A stretch of 64,000 bases of DNA from Lytechinus pictus (lineage: Eukaryota; Echinodermata; Echinoidea; Temnopleuroida; Toxopneustidae), in contig NC_087254.1 of assembly GCF_037042905.1 (NCBI RefSeq), forward strand, positions 16,291,103 to 16,355,102, given 5' to 3'. Position numbers and translations under genes: made by a program. The notes beneath the pieces are model-generated. The model did not search any database. It was not told the origin of the DNA and saw only the letters and a program-made list of their open reading frames with translations. Of this stretch, positions 1 to 11,600 are shown piece after piece (the stretch's first letter is position 1; each line of letters starts with the position of its first letter).

Positions 1-28
1 TGTTTAATCTGTATGGTTTGTGATCTAG

Positions 29-3000
29 GCAACCATCTCGGCCAAACCTCAGCTGGTGAGAGATAGCAGAAAGACAAGCTCTGCACCGTCTAGTCCTACA
101 AGGAACTCACAGTCATCTCCACCACAGGATATGAGGTAAGTTAGCAAGTAGGATGCCTGGCATTCAATAGCTTTGAAGCTCCCTGCGCAAATGCTCCCCT
201 GGGAGTGGAGAGTGTGCATACATTGTGTGCAGGTAAGCCAGGAACTCAGTCATCTCTACCACATGATATGAGGTCAGTTAGCAAGTAGTATACCCGGCAT
301 TTTAGCTTAGATGATTTGCTGGAATGCTCCTCTGGGAGTGGAGAATGTGCATACATTGTGTGCAGGTAAGCCAGGAACTCACTGTCATCTCCACCACAGG
401 ATATGAGGTAAGTTAGCAAGTAGTATACCCGGCATTTTAGCTTAGATGATTTGCTGGAATGCTCCTCTGGGAGTGGAGAATGTGCATGCATTGTGTGCAG
501 GTAAGCCAGGAACTCAGTCATCTCTACCACATGATATGAGGTAAGTTAGCAAGTAGTATACCCGGCATTTTAGCTTAGATGATTTGCTAGAATGCTCCTC
601 TGGGAGTGGAGAATGTGCATACATTGTGTGCAGGTAAGCCAGGAACTCACCGTCATCTCCACCACAGGATATGAGGTAAGTTAGTAAGGAGGATGCCTGG
701 CATTTAATAGCTGAGAAGCACCCTGCTCAAATGCTCCCCTGGGAGTGGAGATTGTGCATACATTGTGTGCAGGTAAGCCAGGAACTCACAGTCATCTCCA
801 CCACAGGATATGAGGTAAGTTAGCAAGCAGTATACCTGGCATTTTAGCTCAGAAGAAATTTCTGGAATGCTCCCCTGGGAGTGGAGAATGTGCATGACCA
901 GAATGGTAATGTAGCTGTAAAGTGCTTTAATTATAATGATAACCAACATTTAGTGGACTCTCTGATAGTATACAAATTTTGCCAGGCTTTGAGGAAGTAT
1001 AGTCGAGAATTATTTGTCTTGGACTGGCAATCACTATATTGTTAATTCATGCAGTGTTGTTACAATACGGGACATTTTTAAAGGAAAAGGGGGAAAAGGG
1101 ATCAAACATGACTGCACCCAATAATAGCCAATCATTTTATTACGATCTCCTAGAAAATCATATGAAATAATTTAAATTGACTTCTATCTCACTGTGTTAT
1201 CTCTCTCTCTCTATTTCTATCTATTTCTCTCTATATCCCTTCTTTCTATCTGTCTATTTGTCTGTCTTTCTCCCTTTCTTTCTCTCTGTTGCTTTCTCCT
1301 CTGCCTATCTGCCCCTCTCTTTCTCATGCTGCTCTCTTTCTCTCTCTCTCCTCACTGATCATCAGTGATTCACCACCCCTGAACATCCCCAATGAGATCA
1401 TGAGACCCGTCCCCATCAAACCCTGGGAGCAACCTCCACCGGAGAGGCCTCAGAACCCTGGGCCTATCGACGCCCAGTACCCTGGCCCTTCACCTACCCT
1501 CCACTCACAGCGATTCACAAGGACTAGGAAACTCCACGACAAAGGACCAAGTGTAGTAAGTATCTGTTACAAGAATGTAACATTATCGCTTTTTATTGTT
1601 CTACACTCACTAGCTAACATATTTTTATCATGTGGTAATGATAATAATATGATCGCTAGAGGGTATTCTTTTGTCTCGCAATCTACTATGGTCAACAAGG
1701 AAATTTGTGATCACTCTCGCAAAAAGTGTTCACTAGCTTTCTAGGAAATTTCGTGATCACTCTCGCAAAAAGTGCTCACTAGCTTACAAGTTCACGAGCT
1801 TTCGAGTGCCGCTGCAACTCTTTATCAAGTGACGAAAATTATCTGATAACGTAGTCTATTTATACCAAACCCCAGGACCGTACGTACGCACGAACGCGGG
1901 AACAATATTTCAGTCCGCAATAATGAGCCTATTTAGTAATAATAATATGAATAGGCATTTGTATAGGGCCATCTATCTAGAAATATTCTATTCCGAGGCG
2001 CATTGTTTGTTATTATTACCCCGGCTTTAGCTCGAGCTGCCTTCCAGCGCTCAGTGCATTCAAGGAATTAATCCTGCCGGGTACCCATTCACCTCACCTG
2101 GGTTGAGTGCAGCACAATGTGGATAAATTTCATGCTGAAGGAAATTACGCCATGGCTGGGATTCGAACCCATGACCCTCTGTTTCAAAGTCAGAAGACTA
2201 ATCCACTGGGCCACAACGCTCCACAAGTGGTCAAGTGGTAAGAGCATTAGACTCATGATTGTAAGGTTGTGAGTTTGAATCCTTGCACTCCCATTGTCTC
2301 CAATGTGATAGAAAGACCCTAAAACAATATCTTAAGAATTTGACTCATCCCTTGCTTCATTTTGGAGATGTCATGGCGTATTGGTTCAGTTACTTGACAC
2401 TTAAGCCAAGGGTCCTTTGGCAAGGCACTTATCCACGTTCGTCACTCTCCACCCAGGTGTTAAATGGGTACCAGGGGGCCGTTTCATAAAGCTGTTCTTA
2501 AGTTAAGAACGACTTTAAGAACAACCGGTGAACCCTTCTTATACGCGCTACACAATCACCAATTTAATACCATTTACCACAAGAAAGGATCACCAGTCGT
2601 TCTTAAAGTCGCTCTTAACTTACGAACAGCTTTATGAAACACCCTCCCGGTAGGATGTGAACGTCAGTGTGATTAGATTGGCATGTGTGCACTGGGTATA
2701 AACGGTTGCCTGGCCAGGATACTCCCCAGGGAGTGGAGATGGTGCACTCTTTATGTGGAAAGGTGATGGATCCTATGACCGGGGTAATGATAATTACAAT
2801 GTAAAGCGCTTAGATAACAACGTATGAAGCGCTATATAAATGTAACTAAAATTGTCTTGCCTGCATAGCAGAGCGAGACTATAGGCGCCGCTTTTCTGAC
2901 GGCGGTGGCAGGATCTTGTATCACTGATTGTCTTGTACAAGTCTTCAGTCACACGATCAAGGTCAAATATGTCAAATGTCTCAAATGTCATTTAGGGTCA

Positions 3001-5653
3001 ATGAACATAGTATTTTATCATCATATAAATGGTGTTTTTTGTAAATGATCATTCTATATTCATTTTCAAAGTCAGCACTGCTGCTATATTGAATTTAATG
3101 CAGGCGAGACTGCAAGAGGCGCTCCACTTGTTATTATTATTGTTCTTATGACCATTATAGATTATGGTTTCAAATCCAAGCCGTGACAGTATTTCCTTCA
3201 GGAAGAAACTTTTCCATTATATCTTTTATGTCATCAAGATTTTTTTTTTTTTTTTTTTTTTAACTGATGAATATATCTGAAATGAAAACAAAGAGGGGCT
3301 CAACTCTTTTATTCACAACGTTTAATAGCAAGCGATGCTTCATAATTATTAGCAACATAGATTTAATTTCATGAAAGTAGATTTCTGTCATTTAATTCCC
3401 CAAAATATTTAAAATACATGGAAGAAATATGAAAATATCTAGATAAGTTGGTTGTCACAGTAAGAGCTGTCTCCTGACTATTTTCCTCAAGATTTTGTCT
3501 CATGTTGTATATTCATTTTTCATTATTTCCTAGGCCTTCCAGACACGGTAACGGATTAGTCCTGTAAAATTAGCTCTGTTGAAATTTTAGAAATGACTAA
3601 TTTCTTTTACCTTGTGTTTAACTGGTCGTTATTTATATATCAATGTTTCGCCCATATTTTCAGACATATGAGGAGGTTGAGGATGTACTGACAACCAAGA
3701 ATCTTAGCATTACTACAGAATTCACTGATTGGTGTTGCAAGTATTTTGCTCAGTCAGTCATGAAGGTAGGTTTCATTTTAACCAGGTGGGCTTTTCATAA
3801 AGCTGTTCGTAAGTTACAAATGACTTTACAAATGACTGGTGATCCTTTTTTAGGAACCAGATTAATATTAATGAAAATATGTTGTGTATCGTTTACTACA
3901 ATATAGGATAACCAGTCATTGTAAAGACGCTCAGAAATTATGAATAGCTTGATGAAGCACCCATCAGGGCCATTCTACGTTTAGTTATGCACGACTTTAC
4001 ATACAGCTGGAACATGCTCTTAAAAGTCAGCTACATAGAGATATATCATTAAGCGTGAGAAAGGATTACCAGTCTTTTGGAAAGTCATGCCCGACTTATG
4101 AACAGCTTTATGAAATGGCCCCAGGAATATGTTTTGTAGCCCATTTCCAATGGATTAGAGCTAAATTTTGAAATTGGTCCCAAATGTATTATCACAAGTC
4201 TTAATTTGTTCTTGTGTTTTTTAAAGATACCATACCATAAATTTACACAAACTGAAAATGTATGGTCATGTTCTGCAGGTAAAGAGGAGATCGAACAGTC
4301 TTTAACAGTCATTAAACATGAATCAAAACTCAGCTAATGTGTCCACCTTGTTATTTCACTCTGAACATCAATACTATACCAAATGTGCAAGTAAAATATT
4401 CCCATGGGTTTGTAAAACGTTGATCTGTACTCATAATCATTGAGCATTGTGTTGTATATATAGTAGAGAATCATGGTTTGAAATTCATTTTTATGTAATG
4501 AGAAGAGGGCAGCAGTACAGGTGGGAAGGGGGCAGCCCCCCTCTGAATTTTCAAATAGTTGGGGGAGTGGGAAAAAAATGGAAAGAAAATATGAGTAAGA
4601 AAAACAAAGAACAATATCATTATCAAAAGACATACCGTATCTTTGTCCTGTACAAATTAACTCTGTATTACCCCAGTTATTCAATTGAAGAGAAAACGTC
4701 ACCTTTTGATCATCTTGACCCCGCTTCCCTTCGGTTACAAGACACTTGATCCACTGACAATTGCTCCGATGGAAAATCTGCATGTTAAGCCAAACATGAA
4801 ATCTCACCTCCAATACTGAATAAACCCTTATCCTTATCTTTGCATTATTCTGTCAAACCAAAAACTCTAACCTTATGCCATCAGAGATATTATGACCTGG
4901 GCCCTGTCTTACAAAGAGTTGCGATTGATCCAATCAATCGCAACTATGGAAAGCCAGCAAAGTCAATATCTAAAATGCTTTTTTGTTTCAAAAAAATTTT
5001 TGACATGAATGAATATCCATAAATTTATTGATATTTTGACAATTTGGTGTGCTCTACTTTGTTTACAAAAGACATTTTGCAAATCTCCTGTAGAAAACAT
5101 TATAACACTGATGGATTTCCAAAGAGTTATGATTGATAGGATCAATCGTAACTCTTTGTAAGATGGGGCCCAGAGCAATTGTTGTGTCACCATCAAATTA
5201 TCCTGAGACAAGATGATTTGATTACCACAATTGTGATGCAAGCAAGTTGTCAAATTAAAGTTGATAGTTACTCAATTATTTAGAATAAAAATCATTAGAA
5301 TAGATCATGTATTCTTGATATTAAAAAAAATGGTTGGAATACCTAATATGCACTGTAGTTTAAAGAAGGAATTTCAATCTTCACATTGCATTATTCACAG
5401 GCGCCGGAAGAGATGGATCCGTTCAGTGGCTTACATCACATGAGAGAATGGAGGTTTGTACGCAATGCTAGGATACGAAATGAAACAAGGGAACAACTCA
5501 AGAAAGCCAGTAAGTATTAGAGGGGGAAGGTAATGCAGGGAGGGAGTGGGGGAGAGAGGAGGTGAGAAAGACAGAGTGGGGAGAACAAACCAGTGTGATT
5601 GAGGAAAGGTTGAGAGGTGAAGGCATGATATTCTCCCGACCAAAAACGGAATT

Positions 5654-5684
<31 letters not shown>

Positions 5685-8600
5685 CAAATTCTTTTATTTA
5701 TTTATTTATTTATTTTTTTTTTTTTTTTTTTTTTTTTTTTGTTTAATTTTTTTCCCGTGAAATCCTTTGCCCAAGAACATTCTCATGCTTTTTTTTTAAG
5801 TTGAATGATAAAGCTATCATGCAGACTCACCTTAAAAATCACTTCAATTTCTTTAGTATGCAAAAGCTTGTAACCCCGACCGGGGCGTCTCGGACTTCGG
5901 CGGGGACTTAGCCACCCTTGGCTACTTTTGAGATTTTTTTTAGAGGGGAATATCATGCCTGGAGGTGAGAGAAAGAGAGCTGGAAAAGGAGTGAGAGATG
6001 AGGAGATGAAGATAGAGAGAGCGGGGAGAGGGAAAGGGTGATAAGAGAGAAAGGTAGGGGAAATTGTGCGGGAAAGGGTAAAAGAGATTGTAGGAGAGGG
6101 AAGGTAGAGAGAGAGGAAGAGAAAGGGATGAGAGAGGGAAAGATAGTGAAAGGGGGAGGTAGAGAGAGAGAGATAGGAAGAGAGAGGGAAAGATTGTGAA
6201 AGGGGAAGGTAGAGAGAGAGGGGGGGGGTAAATGAAAAAGACTGAGATATAGCAGAGAGTGAAGAAGGAATGAGTTAGAAACAAAGAGAGTGAGAAAAGA
6301 AACTTTAACAAAGTGAGCAGAAAAAATTTAAAGGCAATCAAACTAAATTTAAATCTTCCCCTTCAGTTGGCATATGCAAATTTTGATAATCTGGATAGTA
6401 CAATTTTAACAATTATTAACAAGTATGCTTTTGTCTCTAAGTGAACCCTCGTATAGCGAATATCAAATAGTCCAAAGCAGAATAGTATCAACAATTTCTG
6501 GTTTTTGTCTTGCATTGATATCCTGTACAGATTCTTGCCATTTAGATGACCAAATCTTCATCAACAAGAACTCTGCTGTCCCCTACGTAGTTAAATTCCA
6601 TCCATTCAATCCCCATGCCATCGTTGCTGATAGGGAAGGTGTATGGTAAGTACAGTAATAGATTTATAGATCCCAGAAATTATGCAATGAAGTATATATT
6701 CTGCTTTGCTATATAAGACTCCTGACATGCCTTTTATCATTCTATATCCCCTGAATAAACTGAATATTCTGAAGAAAATACCATTAACAATATGTTTGGT
6801 AAAGTCCAACCCAACTTTTTAAAGGCTGACTCAGTTTATGCGATTGTTATTATTATTTTTTGTTTATCCCTGTAACGTCATAATGTATAATCTATGTTCT
6901 AAACTATCAATATGAATTACATATACATGTGTATTTTAATGAGAACTTTTATTTTTCAAAACCATATCAGGTTTCTCCAAATTCCATCATTAATCTGTTG
7001 TAAAGTGAACATTCTTTGTGCATTATCGCTTATATTTTAATATTTGTACATGTATATTTTGTTTGTAATAATTGTATGAATATTTATGAGATTGGAGTAA
7101 ATGGTCAATGAATTAAAGCGATCAATATATCTAAACTCATCTATCATCACACACACACAGTAAGTGTTTTGGTGCTGTCTTTGATTTGCAAATGTATATT
7201 ATTGTTTAATCTTGCAAATTATACTCTGTTGCTCTCATGTAGTGTTCTTTCAATTAGCAGGTCCTCACATCAGAGGCCATTATTAACTCCTTTCTTTTCG
7301 TCGCTCTCTGCCTGCAATTTCTTGACGAGTTATGCAAAACAAGTTTTTCCACTATGGAAGATGAAGGAAATTAAGGGAATTTTGATATTTTATGAAGCTT
7401 CTGTCAAGAGCAATGCAAGCATCACACCAAAGGCCTGTTGCATAAAACATATAAATAACAGATTTATACTACAGCCAATAAAAGCTACTGAAATCATTTA
7501 ATTTGATTGGCTGATAGTAAACTTGTTATAGATAGTCAGTGTTTATTATTATAAAAAGTCCTTATGTAACTGGACCCTGAGTTTGATCAGGAGTTGATAT
7601 CAGGATATGATTTTCAAAACAATTTGAGAGTGGAATTTTTTTTCTTTCAATTTTCATGTACATTGTATGCATCCATAGCCCTACAAAGAACAGTCCATGT
7701 ATTGAGATATGGACTCATGCCCAAATAACTGAATGAAACAATATATTCACGGTTCATTCATTTAAAAAACAAAAATACACATATGGCAGCAAATGGCTGA
7801 AATGTTTACAAAAGGTTTATATAAAAAAATATACAGATTCACAATAATACATGTATAATAGAGCCGGTAAGATCGTAAAAAAATTGAAACAAAGAAAAAA
7901 AATGAAACAATTCAAATCCCTTTTTGCTTTTAGTGTATGGAACTGGGAGAGCGGTGAAAGGTTAAACTACTTCCTCAACAAGAACCCGAAGCACACAAAG
8001 ATTACCTCAATGGATATACTCAACTCACACGATCTAGCACTAGTAATGACTGGAGTAGGTACGTAATGATTTAATCATGATTCACTTGATCACATGACTT
8101 GTCACATGACATTTGCAGACCTGCTTATCCTATTGTATGCTGTTTATATGTTTGATTACACAAAATATAATCATAATAATTAAATATAACTGTTAGTCTT
8201 CTGTAAGCTACATGTACATACAAAAATGTTATATCAGTCATTAATGTTTCAAATATCTATTTGTATTTAGCCCTCTGTACTGATATTCTTGTGGTTGTTT
8301 TTATTTCAGACGATGGATCGGTTCGTATATGGAGGAATTACTGGACCCCAGAGGGCAAACCTGTTGAGCTGGTCACAGCGTGGCAAGCCTTGTCTGATAT
8401 GCTAGTATCAAATAGAGGTACCGTTATATGCAAGCAGTCGATAATAGTCCCTGACACAGGGAATGCCTGGTTCCAGTAGGGATAAAGGGCATACACACCA
8501 TCCCAAAGACACTCAAGGCTCTAGCTCTGTAACAGTTTCAGTGGCATAATGAGCAAAAAATTTTGAGGGGCCAGGTATGGTGTATCAGGCAAAATTTGTA

Positions 8601-11600
8601 AAAAGTTGCGGGCAAGCAAAAATTTCGACAATTTTTATTTCCAAACCCCAATTTTGTGATAGATTTTGGTGTAATATTCAGAACATGATATAATATTTCA
8701 CCCTTCTCTCTTTCCTTTTTTCTTTTTTGTCTTTAATTTTCTCTTATTTTTTTTTTGGTCGTGAAAAATTAAGAGGATTCATGGCACCCCAAGCCACTCC
8801 CATCTGTACGCCAGTGAGTTCTTGTATTTTATCAAGCTTCAAATATAAATAATACTACTAATTAACCTAAAATCATAAGAAAATACTGTTAAATAGTTAC
8901 AGGCATTTGCTTGTATATAGAATTTTGTATCTCTCATTGGAATTCATGGGTACACCCTGATATTTTTTATGTTGTTATTATTTGTTTCAGGATCTGGATT
9001 AGTACTAGATTGGGAGCAGGGATCCGGGATGCTTCTAGCCTCAGGGGACGTCAGAACGATACGGGTCTGGGATACTCAGAGAGAACTCAAACTACAGGTC
9101 TCTAACTTTGTTATATCTCCCTATGAATAACCCCTGGGCAATCCCTGGGGGGTAGACATCAGTAATAGAACCGATTTAAGTATTGTTTTAGGTATGTACA
9201 GGCATGATATTTTCCCGATTAAAATCGGAATTGCTATTTTTTTATAAACTTTTTTCCAGAGTTTTTAATGTTTAATTTTATTTTTAGGTGAAATCCTTTG
9301 CCCAAGAACAATCTCATGCTGTTTTTACTGCTTTTTTAAGTCAAATGATAAAACTATCATGCAGACTCACTATGCAATAGTTTGTAACCCCTACGGGGCG
9401 CCTCGGACTTCAGCGGTGACTTAGCGACCATTGGCTATTTTTCAGATTTTTTTTCAGAGGGGAATATCATGCCTGGTATGTAGGGGGAGGGTCATCAGTT
9501 AAAATTAGTCTTAGAATAAATTTGAATAGTGGTTGTAGGGGGTAATTTGTCTGAATGTATGATTTCAATATTAGTTTAGGTTGGTGGAGGGGGAGGGGGG
9601 TCATCAAGTCTTGAAATGGACTTCAATATCAGTTTGTATAGTGAAATAGCCCCTGGTATTGTAAAATTGGTCGTCATTGCTTGAACTGGGTTTCAAAAAT
9701 TGTATTTTCACTGATTGTAAACATAGTTTGATCCTACCATTTGAAAATCTATTTGGTAGATAACCACCCAGGATGGGAGGTTAAGTTGCTTTTCAAAATA
9801 AGTATCATGATGCGATCTCAACCAAACCAGAAACATGTTTATATTGACTTCATCAAAGCAAATTTTGAAGTGATGTGCATTTATGCTTCCCAAGAAACTG
9901 TCTCTTTAATAGGGTAATGCTGATTAACGCTGATCGTAAAAGCGCTTTTTAGTGAATGTACGATTAGTATATTAATAAAAAGTTGCAAGGACACTACCAT
10001 GTTTTAAACCAGGGGCCCATTTCATAAAGGACTTACAATTGTTGTAACTTTGCCATTATGGCAACTACCATGACAACAGGGCTCAGCAGCCAATCACAAT
10101 CAAGGTTACCGTGGTAGTTGCCATTATGGCAAAGTTACAACAGTTGTATCTCTTTATGAAACGGGGCCCTGATGAGTAACAGAAGCCTGATTTTGACCTG
10201 ATATTGGGTCGCTTAATCACACCCATGACTTCACCCCTTCTGTTGTTCAGGATATACCAACTGGAGCTGATAGCTGTGTAACAAGCCTTGCGTGTGACTC
10301 TGTTGGAAGGTCTTTACTTATAGCAGGGTGCGGAGATGGATCTGTCAGGCTCTATGATAGAAGGCTAGCACCACAAGAATGGTAGGAACATTACTCTTAT
10401 TATTAGGATCAGATAAGATCAGGATTAGATAATAGACAGCATTGACTTTATATCTATTTTAATGTCAGATTTCACATGAAACCAAGTCCTTTTGGATTTG
10501 TAGGGGTTTGTTTTAGATTTTTTTTTTATATTTGCTGTGTTCCTTTTAGGTCATGTAAGAGGTGAACAGGATTCAAACCAGAATAAATACAGTCAAACCT
10601 GTATATGAAAACGCCTAAAGGGATACAATAAAAGCAGGTGATCATTATGAACCAGATATATGTTTCACTAGGAAATGCTCTTTGCTGTATAGTAAAGCTT
10701 TGCATAATGAAGAGTTGCAATAGATTCAAATGGAACTCAAACTACCATTGATCTTAGATTGTGTAAGTAAAAGGTAGGAAATTAAGATCAAATGCACTTT
10801 GAATTTTGTTTGAATCTACCACAATGCTTCATAAGGTGTGGCCCCGGTGGGTGGTTCATAAAGCTGTTCGTAAGTTACTGATGTTTATCTTTTACCACAA
10901 GAAAGGGTTATTAGTCCTTTATAAACTTGCTTGTAAATTCTTTGAAACGCCCTCCAGGCTTGACAATTATGATGTGTGCCTGTCTTACTTTATTGGATTC
11001 TATTATTAGATAGTGTGTCTTGATTTCCATTGTATTTTTCCTATTTTACAGTCGAGTGATGACGTTACGAGAACACCAAAGTTGGGTGTCCAACGTTCAT
11101 CTGCAGAAAGGAGCAGGGGATGGCAAGATCATCAGTGCTGGGTATGGTATTTGCATTGGATGCAAAGCTTTGATGAGAAGGATGAGGGTATGATGGTGAT
11201 CAAGATGGTAGTGATGATGGTGATGATAATGACAATGAGAATGCTGTTTGGGTAATGATGTCAATTGAAATTGGTGGTAGTGATGGTGACGATGATGATG
11301 ATAATGATGATGATGATCATGATGATGATGATGGTGATGATCATGATGATGATGGTGGTGGTGGTGGTGGTGATGATGATGATGATGATGTTGATAATGA
11401 TGGTGGTGATGATGGTGATGATGATGTTGATAATGATGGTGGTGATGATGATGATGTTGGTATTGACAATAATGATGATCATGGTGATGGTGGTGATGAT
11501 TGATAATGATTTTGGTAGTAAAAGGGATGACGACAATGATGATAGTTTGCTATGGCACAGCCACATTTCCCCTATGGCGGCTGAATGGCGAGTCGAAAAC

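Noticed and set aside
5940-6341. 133-codon Leu/Ser/Pro-rich minus-strand frame
   Set aside because: Reverse reading of GA-rich simple sequence.
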